64,000 nucleotides of DNA, taken from Corynebacterium callunae DSM 20147 (lineage in GTDB: Bacteria; Actinomycetota; Actinomycetes; Mycobacteriales; Mycobacteriaceae). Position 1 is the first letter of the stretch; each line of letters begins with the position of its first letter. The stretch covers positions 372,001 through 436,000 of the forward strand of contig NC_020506.1 of NCBI RefSeq assembly GCF_000344785.1, written 5' to 3'. A program made the translations under genes and the position numbers. The notes under the pieces are model-generated. The model worked only from the letters and a program-made list of their open reading frames with translations. It did not search any database and was not told the origin of the DNA. Shown piece after piece: positions 1-8,113 of this stretch.

Positions 1-1
1 C

Positions 2-931
2 AGAGAGCTAGATCCGCAGTTTCCAGATGTCCAAGTTACCAAGACAGAGTGGGCTACGGATGTTGCTCAAGGTGTGTTGTTTGGCGACTTGATGGAAAAA
101 GATACGGTTCCATTTTTTATTGGCATGTTATCTGTGGGCGCTCTTGGCTTTATTCCGATTATAGGAGGGGGGCTATCTTCGGTAGCAGATATTCGTGATG
201 CCATTGCTGCGTTGGTGAAGCAGGATTATGTTACCTGTGGAATTGCCCTTGTTGGGATAATTCCATTTGCTGGAGATGCAGTGGCACTTGGTAAAAAAGT
301 AGAGAAGTTCATCGCGAGAGCTCCTCATCTAGCGCCCCAAGTGGCTGGTGTTATTTCTCGGGCTCCTAAATTTACGGACGATACCAAAGAATTCCTTCTT
401 AAAAAGGTGTGGGGACAGAGCTGGGATCACTTGATCTCCGAAGGTTCAACCAAAGCTTCTTTAATAAGGCTCAGCAACGATGGCCGAACAAATATCACTT
501 TTCTCAGCAAGATAATTAAGGAACGTCCGGGTCATAAAAAAGGGCGTTCAGTTAGCCCTATGAAGGATGGAAGAGATGGCGAAGAATGGTTAAAGAAGAA
601 TATCCAAACTAAGAGCGGGGCGGTCTCTTCCCAAAAAGTCCTTAAAACCGATGGATGTGTGCAGGTTTGTAACTCCTCGAATCGCCGTTTTGATGTTTTT
701 GCAGATGGCATCGCACATGAATCAAAGGTGGGGTACACCACTCTGACTGAAAGCATTAAGAAGCAAATTGAATCTGATGCGTATTTGATGAAGACAGGCC
801 AAATCGACGGCGCTCAGTGGCACTTTTTCCCAAGTGAAATCGCACAGTCAGGTCGCTTGGGTCCTAGTGAGCCTTTACTTGATCTTCTTGATCAGCACGG
901 GATAAAGTACACTATTCACCTTCCCAAATAA
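2..931 (+). CDS. Polymorphic toxin C-terminal part, nuclease-like (5' end outside window)
   Basis: The frame is open from the first bases of the window, so this is the tail of a larger protein (309 residues visible); the GTG at 74 is only an internal codon. Two hydrophobic Gly/Pro/Asp stretches (GFIPIIGGG and VGIIPFAGDAVALGKKVEKF) resemble the pre-toxin segment of polymorphic toxins. The C-terminal 110 residues carry E (DGEEW), D (RRFDVF), ExK-like (AHESKVG) and a following KKQIESDAYL helix, the order expected of a restriction-endonuclease-like (PD-(D/E)XK) toxin domain. The gene is more AT-rich than its neighbours, suggesting transfer. No immunity gene follows: the convergent ramB begins 70 bp on. 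The toxin call is inferred from motifs only. Confidence 0.55.
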   Translation, partial: RELDPQFPDVQVTKTEWATDVAQGVLFGDLMEKDTVPFFIGMLSVGALGFIPIIGGGLSSVADIRDAIAALVKQDYVTCGIALVGIIPFAGDAVALGKKVEKFIARAPHLAPQVAGVISRAPKFTDDTKEFLLKKVWGQSWDHLISEGSTKASLIRLSNDGRTNITFLSKIIKERPGHKKGRSVSPMKDGRDGEEWLKKNIQTKSGAVSSQKVLKTDGCVQVCNSSNRRFDVFADGIAHESKVGYTTLTESIKKQIESDAYLMKTGQIDGAQWHFFPSEIAQSGRLGPSEPLLDLLDQHGIKYTIHLPK

Positions 932-949
932 GCAACTGAAAAGGCCGAA

Positions 950-975
950 CCCCGCGCACTGGTGCAGTGGCGGGG
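950..975 (-). terminator. Hairpin between toxin tail and ramB
   Basis: CCCCGC/GCGGGG arms extended by CACT/AGTG around GGTGC form a strong stem. Read on the minus strand it is followed by a T-rich stretch (TTCGGCCTTTTC), so it most likely ends ramB transcription. It may also stop the convergent toxin transcript. Confidence 0.6.
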
Positions 976-1000
976 GAGAGGAGCGTCGACAAGCACGCTT

Positions 1001-2425
1001 TTAATAAGGCGCGATTGTTGATTCGTGGGCGTCGATGTTAATGCGTCCATGCACCGAGGGGAAGGCGCGCTGCGCGCAGTTCTCGCGGGTGCACACGCGG
1101 CAACCGGAACCGATCGGAGTGGCGGTGGAAAGATCCTGCAGGTTGAAGCCTCGCGAATAGACGGTTCGATCCGCGTGGCGGGCCTCGCAGCCAAGGCCGA
1201 TGGCGAACATCTTATCCACCTCACCATAACGGGCCTCGTGGTGTCGTACAGTGCGCGAAATCCACAGGTAGTTACGCCCATCGGGCATCTGCGCGAATTG
1301 GCGCAGTACTTGGCCGGGGTTGGTGAAGGTTTCAAAAACATTCCATAGCGGGCAGGTTCCGCCGTAGTGGGTGAAGTGGAAACCGGTGGCGGATTGGCGC
1401 TTGGACATATTGCCGGCGCGATCAACTCGCACAAAGGTAAAGGGGATGCCGCGCAGGTTGGGGCGCTGCAGGGTGGACAGGCGGTGCGCGGTGGTCTCAT
1501 ATCCCACGCCAAAGAGCTGTCCGAGGAATTCAATGTCATAGCCGGACTTCTCGGCTTCATTGTGGAAAATCTTATAAGGCAGCATGACGGCTGCGGCAAA
1601 GTAGGAAGCCACACCGCGGATCGCTAGGGTGCGGGCTTCGGGGGTGGACCAGATGCCATCGTCCACAATGCCTTCAATGAGGTCATTGGCTTCCAGGTAA
1701 CCCAGCTCGGTGGCCATGCGGAAAGCTTTTTGACCAGGGCTGAGGCGGGCATGGATAGTTAGTAGCCGGGTTTCGGGATTGAAGTGGTGCAGGGTGCCGG
1801 TTTCCTCTTTGGAGGTTTCGATGGTGACATCGTGATCCAGCTGCAGCCGGCGGGTGATTGAATCTTCCATGGCACGCGCATCATAAGGCTGCCAACCTAG
1901 CTGTGCGGCAATGGCTTCCGCACGGCGATCGAGGGCATCAAAGTAATTCTGGCGCGCATAAATAAAATCTCGCACTTCCTCATGCGGCATGCTCACGGCT
2001 TCCGCGATGGGGCGACGTTCCTCTGGAGTGCTATTGCGGTTATCCACCGCGATGGAGAGTTTGTCACGCACATTGCGATAACGCTGGTGCATTTCCACCA
2101 TGGCGCGCGCTAACTGTGGATGGTTATAGACCATCTCCGAAAGCTCTTGGAGCTCCACATTTGCCGGATTAATCTCACGATCCAGCATGACATCTTGGAC
2201 CTCGGCGAGCAGCCGGGAATCATCATCGCGAGAAAAGAAAGTGGCGTCAACGCCGAAGGCCTCAGTGATACGCAGTAGAACTGGCACCGTTAGTGGACGT
2301 ACATCATGTTCGATCTGATTGACATAACTGGCAGACAGGCCCAGCGTTGCCGCCAGCGATGCTTGGCTGAGGTCTCTTTCCCGGCGCAACTGGCGCAACC
2401 GGGACCCCACATAAGTCTTTCCCAT
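1001..2425 (-). CDS. ramB: Transcriptional regulator RamB (acetate/propionate metabolism)
   Basis: 474 residues. An N-terminal Cro/CI-type helix-turn-helix (about 8-60, with [13 protein letters not shown]) is followed by an IrrE/DUF955-like domain and a C-terminal DUF2083-type region with a cysteine cluster ([10 protein letters not shown], about 440-455). This architecture and the divergent position to sdhC match C. glutamicum RamB, a regulator of acetate and glyoxylate-shunt genes and of its own gene. The expected zinc-peptidase HExxH is replaced by ATELGY, so peptidase activity is unlikely. A TATAGT box (2437-2432) lies six bases before the ATG, so the mRNA is probably leaderless. A RamB-like site lies at 2479-2488. 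Confidence 0.93.
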   Translation of the reverse strand: MGKTYVGSRLRQLRRERDLSQASLAATLGLSASYVNQIEHDVRPLTVPVLLRITEAFGVDATFFSRDDDSRLLAEVQDVMLDREINPANVELQELSEMVYNHPQLARAMVEMHQRYRNVRDKLSIAVDNRNSTPEERRPIAEAVSMPHEEVRDFIYARQNYFDALDRRAEAIAAQLGWQPYDARAMEDSITRRLQLDHDVTIETSKEETGTLHHFNPETRLLTIHARLSPGQKAFRMATELGYLEANDLIEGIVDDGIWSTPEARTLAIRGVASYFAAAVMLPYKIFHNEAEKSGYDIEFLGQLFGVGYETTAHRLSTLQRPNLRGIPFTFVRVDRAGNMSKRQSATGFHFTHYGGTCPLWNVFETFTNPGQVLRQFAQMPDGRNYLWISRTVRHHEARYGEVDKMFAIGLGCEARHADRTVYSRGFNLQDLSTATPIGSGCRVCTRENCAQRAFPSVHGRINIDAHESTIAPY

Positions 2426-2431
2426 GGCACG

Positions 2432-2437
2432 ACTATA
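2432..2437 (-). promoter_or_regulatory. -10 box of ramB, leaderless start
   Basis: TATAGT on the minus strand is separated by six bases from the ramB ATG at 2425, so transcription and translation would start at nearly the same base. Confidence 0.55.
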
Positions 2438-2478
2438 GCGTGATCGGCATCACCTTAACCACTCTTGGCAATATGGTG

Positions 2479-2488
2479 TTGCAAACTT
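2479..2488 (-). promoter_or_regulatory. Candidate RamB binding site
   Basis: AAGTTTGCAA on the minus strand matches the core of the RamB motif known from C. glutamicum (TTTGCAA with A-rich 5' side). It lies about 55 bp upstream of the ramB start, consistent with the autoregulation known for RamB. Confidence 0.5.
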
Positions 2489-2522
2489 GTGGATTTCTGG
2501 GGGCTTGCAGCCCCTAAAAAGG

Positions 2523-2559
2523 CGCTTTTCGACGCACCCCAGGTGGGCGTCGAAAAGCG
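2523..2559. repeat. Inverted repeat with CGTCGAAAAGC in both arms
   Basis: The arms CGCTTTTCGACGC and GCGTCGAAAAGCG flank an 11-base loop and form a perfect 13-bp stem between ramB and sdhC. It could be a terminator or a protein site. Each arm is a copy of an 11-mer found ten times in the window (see findings). Confidence 0.7.
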
Positions 2560-2625
2560 GGGTTTGGTCTTTTAATCTTTTGGTTGATACCAAACGGGGT
2601 TAAAAACCTCCCCCGTAGCTAATCC

Positions 2626-2641
2626 TGTGAGCAAGCTCACT
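2626..2641. promoter_or_regulatory. GlxR (cAMP-CRP-like) binding site
   Basis: TGTGAGCAAGCTCACT fits the GlxR consensus TGTGA-N6-TCACA with one mismatch. GlxR control of sdhCAB is established in C. glutamicum. The site is about 205 bp upstream of the sdhC ATG and 200 bp upstream of ramB, so it could serve either gene. Confidence 0.75.
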
Positions 2642-2717
2642 TGTTCGTGGAAATGTTGAAAAAACCTCTAGTTTTCGCAGGTAGATTAACTTCAATTAAA
2701 TGAGCGTCAAATGACAG

Positions 2718-2736
2718 TGAAGTAAGGCTTGCCTAA
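2718..2736 (+). promoter_or_regulatory. Possible DtxR box upstream of sdhC
   Basis: TGAAGTAAGGCTTGCCTAA matches the DtxR consensus TTAGGTTAGGCTAACCTAA at 14 of 19 positions. Iron control of sdh by DtxR/RipA is known in C. glutamicum. The match is modest. Confidence 0.35.
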
Positions 2737-2847
2737 AACAGGTGTCTAAGTGTGGGGAAACGCACCTTTAGGCATGGTGGGGGAGTGCGCTTTGACTAGT
2801 GGACGCGTGCCGCTCGGAAGTAGAGTGACTACGACACTGGAGGTGCC

Positions 2848-3621
2848 ATGACTGTTAGAAATCCCGACCGTGAGGCAATCCGTCACGGAAAAATTACGAC
2901 GGAGGCGCTGCGTGAGCGTCCCGCATTCCCGACCTGGGCAATGAAGCTGACCATGGCCATTACTGGCCTAATCTTCGGTGGCTTCGTTCTTGTTCACATG
3001 ATCGGAAACCTGAAAATTTTCATGCCGGATTACGCAGCCGATTCTGCGCATCCGGGTGAACCACAAGTAGACGTCTACGGCGAATTCCTGCGCGAGATCG
3101 GTGCTCCGATCTTCCCACATGAATCCGTTCTCTGGATCCTACGAATTGTGCTGCTCGTTGCACTCGTTCTGCACATCTACTGTGCATTCGCTCTGCACGG
3201 CCGCTCAAGCCAATCCCGCGGCAAGTTCCGCCGTACCAACCTGGTTGGTGGCTTCAACTCCTTCGCAACCCGCTCCATGCTGGTTACTGGAATTGTGCTG
3301 CTTGCCTTCATTATCTTCCACATTCTCGACCTGACTGTCGGCGTTGCACCAGCAGCTTCCCAGGCATTCGAGCATGGCGAAGTTTATGCAAACATGGTTG
3401 CTTCCTTTAGCCGCTGGCCGGTCGCAATCTGGTACATCATTGCCAACCTAGTTCTCTTTGTCCACCTGTCTCACGGCATCTGGCTCGCTGTGTCTGACCT
3501 CGGCATCACTGGCCGCCGCTGGAGGGCAATCCTGCTCGCAGTTGCGTACATCGTTCCTGCCCTCGTTCTGATCGGCAACATCACGATCCCATTCGTCATC
3601 GCAGTCGGCTGGATTAGCTAG
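2848..3621 (+). CDS. sdhC: Succinate dehydrogenase cytochrome b558 subunit
   Basis: 257 residues, the di-haem membrane anchor that passes electrons from SdhB to menaquinone. Five hydrophobic segments are visible (about 32-52, 95-117, 143-163, 191-215, 227-253). Candidate axial haem histidines are H50, H109, H158 and H206/H209, a pattern of the B. subtilis-type single-anchor family. ATG follows CTGGAGGTGCC, a good ribosome site. First gene of sdhCAB; sdhA starts 19 bp downstream. Confidence 0.95.
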   Translation: MTVRNPDREAIRHGKITTEALRERPAFPTWAMKLTMAITGLIFGGFVLVHMIGNLKIFMPDYAADSAHPGEPQVDVYGEFLREIGAPIFPHESVLWILRIVLLVALVLHIYCAFALHGRSSQSRGKFRRTNLVGGFNSFATRSMLVTGIVLLAFIIFHILDLTVGVAPAASQAFEHGEVYANMVASFSRWPVAIWYIIANLVLFVHLSHGIWLAVSDLGITGRRWRAILLAVAYIVPALVLIGNITIPFVIAVGWIS

Positions 3622-3640
3622 GTAAAGGTAGGAATATTTA

Positions 3641-5653
3641 ATGAGCATTATCTCTGAAACCACCCCACGCCCAGAATTTAAGCACCCGGTTTCCATCCTC
3701 CCAGAGGTTTCCGCCGGCACCGTTCTGGACTCTGCTGAGCCTGCAGGCGTTCCCACCAAGGACATGTGGGAATACCAAAAAGACCACATGAACCTGGTCT
3801 CCCCACTTAACCGTCGCAAGTTCCGCGTCCTCATCGTTGGTACCGGTCTTTCCGGTGGCGCTGCAGCTGCAGCCCTCGGTGAACTCGGCTACGACGTTAA
3901 GTCCTTCACTTACCACGACGCTCCTCGTCGTGCGCACTCTATTGCTGCACAGGGTGGCGTTAACTCCGCCCGTGGCAAGAAGGTTGATAACGACGGCGCA
4001 TACCGGCACGTTAAAGACACCGTTAAGGGTGGCGACTACCGCTGCCGCGAGTCTGACTGTTGGCGTCTAGCCGTCGAGTCCGTTCGCGTTATCGACCACA
4101 TGAACGCCATCGGCGCTCCATTTGCTCGTGAATACGGCGGAACCTTGGCAACCCGTTCCTTCGGTGGTGTGCAGGTGTCCCGTACTTACTACACCCGTGG
4201 ACAAACCGGACAGCAGCTACAGCTTTCCACCGCTTCCGCGCTACAGCGCCAGATCCACCTTGGCTCCGTAGAGATCTTCACCCACAACGAAATGGTTGAT
4301 GTCATCATCACCGAACGTGATGGACAGAAGCGCTGTGAAGGCCTGGTTATGCGTAACCTCATCACCGGTGAGCTCACCGCTCACACCGGACACGCAGTTG
4401 TCCTGGCAACCGGTGGTTACGGCAACGTCTACCACATGTCCACCCTGGCGAAGAACTCCAATGCATCCGCAATCATGCGTGCATATGAAGCTGGCGCATA
4501 CTTTGCATCCCCATCCTTCATTCAGTTCCACCCAACTGGCCTGCCTGTGAACTCCACCTGGCAGTCCAAGACCATTTTGATGTCTGAGTCGCTCCGTAAC
4601 GACGGCCGCATCTGGTCACCTAAGGCTCCAAACGATGATCGCGATCCAAACAGCATCCCTGAGGACGAGCGCGATTACTTCCTGGAGCGCCGCTACCCAG
4701 CGTTCGGCAACTTGGTTCCACGCGATGTGGCATCCCGTGCGATCTCTCAGCAGATTAACGCCGGCCTTGGTGTCGGCCCGCTGCACAACGCCGCTTACCT
4801 GGACTTCCGCGACGCTACCGAGCGCCTCGGCCAGGACACCATCCGCGAGCGTTACTCCAACCTCTTCACCATGTACGAAGAGGCAATTGGTGAAGATCCA
4901 TACGCCACCCCAATGCGTATTGCTCCTACCTGCCACTTCACCATGGGTGGCCTGTGGACCGACTTCAATGAAATGACCTCCATCCCAGGTCTTTTCTGCG
5001 CCGGTGAAGCATCTTGGACCTACCACGGTGCAAACCGTCTGGGTGCAAACTCCCTGCTTTCCGCTTCTGTTGATGGCTGGTTCACCCTGCCATTCACCAT
5101 CCCTAACTACCTCGGCCCATTGCTGGGTACTGAGGTTCTGGCAGAGGATGCTCCAGAGGCAGTTGCAGCAATCGAGCGTGCTCAGGCTCGTATTGATCGC
5201 TTGATGAACATCAAGGGCGACAACCCACACGGACCTGATTACTACCACCGCCAGCTCGGCGATATCTTGTACTTCTCCTGTGGCGTTTCCCGAAATGTCG
5301 AGGACCTTCAGGATGGCATCGACAAGATCCGTGCCCTCCGCGAGGACTTCTGGAAGAACATGCGCATCACCGGTAGCCCAAATGAGATGAACCAGGTTCT
5401 CGAGTACGCAGCACGCGTTGCTGACTACATTGACCTTGGCGAGCTCATGTGTGTCGACGCCCTCGACCGCGACGAGTCCTGTGGTGCACACTTCCGTGAC
5501 GATCACCTCTCCGAAGACGGCGAAGCTAAACGTGACGACGAGAACTGGTGCTTCGTCTCCGCATGGGAGCCAGGCGAGAACGGTACCTTCATCCGCCACG
5601 CTGAGCCACTGTTCTTCGAGTCCATCCCGCTGCAGACAAGGAACTACAAGTAA
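3641..5653 (+). CDS. sdhA: Succinate dehydrogenase flavoprotein subunit
   Basis: 670 residues. Catalyses succinate oxidation with covalently bound FAD at the inner face of the membrane. Visible are the Rossmann motif VGTGLSGGAAA (about 66-76), the flavin-attachment segment RRAHSIAAQGG, the active-site FHPTG and a C-terminal region with HGANRLGANS that binds FAD. Length fits the corynebacterial/B. subtilis long form. Its TAA overlaps the sdhB ATG by one base, indicating coupled translation. Confidence 0.97.
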   Translation: MSIISETTPRPEFKHPVSILPEVSAGTVLDSAEPAGVPTKDMWEYQKDHMNLVSPLNRRKFRVLIVGTGLSGGAAAAALGELGYDVKSFTYHDAPRRAHSIAAQGGVNSARGKKVDNDGAYRHVKDTVKGGDYRCRESDCWRLAVESVRVIDHMNAIGAPFAREYGGTLATRSFGGVQVSRTYYTRGQTGQQLQLSTASALQRQIHLGSVEIFTHNEMVDVIITERDGQKRCEGLVMRNLITGELTAHTGHAVVLATGGYGNVYHMSTLAKNSNASAIMRAYEAGAYFASPSFIQFHPTGLPVNSTWQSKTILMSESLRNDGRIWSPKAPNDDRDPNSIPEDERDYFLERRYPAFGNLVPRDVASRAISQQINAGLGVGPLHNAAYLDFRDATERLGQDTIRERYSNLFTMYEEAIGEDPYATPMRIAPTCHFTMGGLWTDFNEMTSIPGLFCAGEASWTYHGANRLGANSLLSASVDGWFTLPFTIPNYLGPLLGTEVLAEDAPEAVAAIERAQARIDRLMNIKGDNPHGPDYYHRQLGDILYFSCGVSRNVEDLQDGIDKIRALREDFWKNMRITGSPNEMNQVLEYAARVADYIDLGELMCVDALDRDESCGAHFRDDHLSEDGEAKRDDENWCFVSAWEPGENGTFIRHAEPLFFESIPLQTRNYK

Positions 5654-6402
5654 TGAAACTGACACTTGAGATCTGGCGTCAGGCAGGCCCTACTGCGGAA
5701 GGCAAGTTCGAGACCGTACAGGTTAACGACGCCGTTCCACAGATGTCCATCCTGGAACTGCTTGACCACGTAAACAACAAGTTCATCGAAGAAAACAAAG
5801 AGCCTTTCGCCTTTGCTTCTGACTGCCGCGAAGGTATTTGCGGTACTTGTGGTCTCCTCGTAAACGGCCGTCCTCACGGTGCCGACCAGAACAAGCCTGC
5901 CTGTGCGCAGCGTCTGGTCAGCTACAACGATGGCGACACCCTGAAGATCGAGCCACTTCGTTCCGCAGCCTACCCGGTTATCAAGGACATGGTTGTTGAC
6001 CGTTCCGCTCTGGACCGCGTCATGGAGCAGGGTGGCTACGTCACCATCAACGCTGGTACCGCACCAGACGCTGATACCCTGCACGTCAACCACCAAACCG
6101 CTGAGCTTGCACTCGATCACGCAGCCTGCATTGGCTGTGGCGCTTGTGTTGCAGCTTGCCCTAACGGTGCAGCTCACCTCTTCACCGGTGCAAAGCTCGT
6201 TCACCTCTCCCTTCTCCCACTGGGTAAGGAAGAGCGCGGACTTCGTGCCCGTAAGATGGTCGACGAGATGGAAACCAACTTCGGTCACTGCTCCCTTTAC
6301 GGTGAGTGTGCCGATGTTTGCCCTGCAGGCATCCCCCTGACCGCTGTGGCAGCTGTCACTAAGGAACGTGCGCGTGCAGCTATCCGTGGTAAAGACGACT
6401 AG
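5653..6402 (+). CDS. sdhB: Succinate dehydrogenase iron-sulfur subunit
   Basis: 249 residues. An N-terminal ferredoxin-like domain holds a [2Fe-2S] site (C58, C63, C66, C84). The C-terminal domain has two further cysteine sets (CIGCGACVAACPN and CSLYGECADVCP) for the [4Fe-4S] and [3Fe-4S] clusters. It relays electrons from SdhA FAD to the haems of SdhC. Last catalytic gene of the operon; the start overlaps the sdhA stop. Confidence 0.97.
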   Translation: MKLTLEIWRQAGPTAEGKFETVQVNDAVPQMSILELLDHVNNKFIEENKEPFAFASDCREGICGTCGLLVNGRPHGADQNKPACAQRLVSYNDGDTLKIEPLRSAAYPVIKDMVVDRSALDRVMEQGGYVTINAGTAPDADTLHVNHQTAELALDHAACIGCGACVAACPNGAAHLFTGAKLVHLSLLPLGKEERGLRARKMVDEMETNFGHCSLYGECADVCPAGIPLTAVAAVTKERARAAIRGKDD

Positions 6403-6489
6403 TCTAAAATCTAAGTAATTTTTCCACAGGCTAAGCATTCTCTTCGGAGGATGTTTAGCACTGTTCGACAAGAAAGACGAGTGAACGCC

Positions 6490-6819
6490 ATGTCCTCCGC
6501 GAAGAAGAACACCGCCCCGGAGCGTATGCACTACATCCAGGGTTATGTACCAGTGAGCTACAACGCTCCACACTCCTCCCTGGATCGCTCCTCCACCTGG
6601 ATCGGAATGGGCCTTCTGCTCGCTTCCCTTGCTGGTATCGGTGCAGTGCTCTTCGGAATCGGCGCAAACAGCGTTGGTCAGCAGCAGGAAAACTGGATGC
6701 TCTACACCATCATCGGCGTAGTTTTTGCCGTTGTATGCCTCGTTCTTGGAACTGTTTTGATTATGAAGGGCCGTTCCGCTTACCACGCTTATGCAAAGGA
6801 AACCGGTCGCTCCCAGTAA
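6490..6819 (+). CDS. Small membrane protein downstream of sdhB
   Basis: 109 residues, two predicted membrane segments (about 37-60 and 71-93) with a charged N-terminus. The ATG at 6490 is preferred because GAAAGACGAG lies about nine bases before it. An upstream ATG at 6451 has its GGAGG directly abutting and would add a non-conserved-looking tail. The gene sits 87 bp after sdhB and before a terminator, so it is probably co-transcribed with sdhCAB. A homologue occupies the same place in C. glutamicum. Function unknown. Confidence 0.8.
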   Translation: MSSAKKNTAPERMHYIQGYVPVSYNAPHSSLDRSSTWIGMGLLLASLAGIGAVLFGIGANSVGQQQENWMLYTIIGVVFAVVCLVLGTVLIMKGRSAYHAYAKETGRSQ

Positions 6820-6857
6820 TCGCCTTTAGATAGGCAGACTGAATCAGCAGCACCTCC

Positions 6858-6905
6858 GAAAACACCCTCTCACCCTGGTTCTACCTGGGCGAAAGGGTGT
6901 TTTTC
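6858..6905 (+). terminator. Terminator of sdhCAB and the following membrane gene
   Basis: AAAACACCCT pairs with AGGGTGTTTTT around a 20-base loop that itself holds CCTGG/CCTGG. The stem runs into a T stretch. Confidence 0.8.
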
Positions 6906-6944
6906 ATTGAGCTAACTTAGCTAGCAGCTAGCGCAGAGCAAAAA

Positions 6945-6977
6945 GAAGCCCGCTGCACTTGTGGAAAGTGCAGCGGG
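6945..6977 (-). terminator. Terminator of the winged-helix gene
   Basis: CCCGCTGCACTT pairs with AAGTGCAGCGGG around a short loop. On the minus strand it is followed by CTTCTTTTT, the layout of an intrinsic terminator for the gene ending at 7056. Confidence 0.75.
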
Positions 6978-7055
6978 TGATCTCAATGTTTACAGTTTTT
7001 AACCTGTTTGCTGAAAACAACTCTACACCATTTTTGCTCAGCCAAACATCCAGCC

Positions 7056-8042
7056 CTAAACCGGCAGCGCCTCACCTTGAACTACCTTGAATGGCTTGAA
7101 CACACCGTTTTTGCCCGGTCCAATGCTAAACAAGTGCTCTGAATCCATCAGGTGGGTCCGGTCGGTGTAGGAGAGTAGGTATTCATCAAAAGCCGGCAGA
7201 GTGAGTTCTGGTTCCAAGGCTGACGCTACCTCTTCGGAAGTTACAGACTCAGCCCAGGCAGGGATCCACATTTCTTCTTTATTTGGGCCTGCAACCTGCA
7301 CAATTTCTCCACGCCCAGCCAGGAATGCAACTCCTTTTCGCAGATCTCGCAAAGTAAGGCCAGACCACCACTGCACATCCTTGATGGTGGCAGCGCCGCG
7401 GGAATAGAAGTAGCGGCGAGTCATTTCAAATAGGGCTTCATCACCGCGCAAACCCAAAGAAAGTGGGCAAATGGAGTCGAGTAGCACAAAGGTATCTTCG
7501 TTATCCACCGGTGGTCCTTGGACAATGTTGCCCTCCCCGCCAAAGTGACGGAGCAAGTGCTGTCCGCGGTGTTCGCCGGGGTCAACATCTACGGAACGGA
7601 ATAGTTCATATGCTTGGCTTCTAGGCACAGGGGCAATAGCGGCGTGCTCGCTGAGCACCTCGTGTGCGCGGTGAACGGCGGCGTCGTCAAGCCCAAGTTG
7701 GTGACGTCGCTTGGCGGAGGCCGCAACGATGCGTGGGGAGCAGAGCAGTGTCATCCAACGGACGTCTTCGGCGGCCAGGATTTGGTGGGTGCCACGCTGG
7801 GACCAACTGCGTATGAGCAGGGAGGTTTCCAGGGCGGTGGCTGCTGTACCGGGCTTGTGGGAGCGGATGTCTAGGGCGACCAAAGCGGATCCGCGTTGTT
7901 GTGCCTGGCTGGCCAACATATGTTTGGCGGCACCTACCGCGGAATCCATGGCGAAGGTTCGTGGAAAAGCCGTAGAGGGGGCAAGGAGCTGGGCAATTAA
8001 GCGCAGCGCGCGGATGCGACCAAGTGAAAGTGGGGCATTCAT
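7056..8042 (-). CDS. Winged-helix DNA-binding domain protein (AlkZ/HTH_42-like)
   Basis: About 328 residues starting at the ATG at 8042 (MNAPLSLGRIRALRL). The longer frame to 8096 would overlap the divergent promoter and adds an uncharacteristic tail. The segment YFYSRGAATIKDVQWWSGLT, a short helix-turn-helix with aromatic QWWSGL, and the PAFDEYLLSYTDR region are hallmarks of the actinobacterial winged-helix family related to the AlkZ DNA glycosylases. Whether it is a glycosylase cannot be told; the family has many uncharacterised members. Divergent from the DUF445 gene. Confidence 0.65.
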   Translation of the reverse strand: MNAPLSLGRIRALRLIAQLLAPSTAFPRTFAMDSAVGAAKHMLASQAQQRGSALVALDIRSHKPGTAATALETSLLIRSWSQRGTHQILAAEDVRWMTLLCSPRIVAASAKRRHQLGLDDAAVHRAHEVLSEHAAIAPVPRSQAYELFRSVDVDPGEHRGQHLLRHFGGEGNIVQGPPVDNEDTFVLLDSICPLSLGLRGDEALFEMTRRYFYSRGAATIKDVQWWSGLTLRDLRKGVAFLAGRGEIVQVAGPNKEEMWIPAWAESVTSEEVASALEPELTLPAFDEYLLSYTDRTHLMDSEHLFSIGPGKNGVFKPFKVVQGEALPV

Positions 8043-8113
8043 ACCCCTGAAATTACCCTGAAACTTGGACACACTATGCATTCGTGTCCCAGGCACAGTA
8101 CATAATGGGCGCT

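Larger units (their letters stand above)
2426..2847. promoter_or_regulatory. ramB-sdhC divergent regulatory region
   Basis: 422 bp without a gene. It holds the ramB promoter and RamB site, the 13-bp inverted repeat, the GlxR site, the DtxR-like site, and several short G/C runs (CTCCCCC near 2608, TGTGGGGAAA near 2751, GGTGGGGGAG near 2777) of the kind bound by RamA. A TTGACT at 2792 and a TAGAGT at 2821 are too far apart for a normal promoter, so I cannot place the sdhC promoter. The sdhC ribosome site CTGGAGG lies at 2837-2843. Confidence 0.6.

Noticed and set aside
3448-3834. Antisense frame across the sdhC-sdhA junction
   Set aside because: No start signal and fully covered by two certain genes.
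4616-5665. 349-residue antisense frame in sdhA
   Set aside because: Shadow of a highly expressed gene with strong codon bias; no start site or family motif.
6451-6489. Earlier ATG for the small membrane protein after sdhB
   Set aside because: GGAGG abuts this ATG without spacing, and the extra residues (FSTVRQERRVNA) look like untranslated leader; the ATG at 6490 has a well-placed site.
5644-6786. 380-residue open frame opposite sdhB and the small membrane gene
   Set aside because: It mirrors sdhB codon structure, has no ribosome site and gives a composition unlike a real protein; sdhB is certain.
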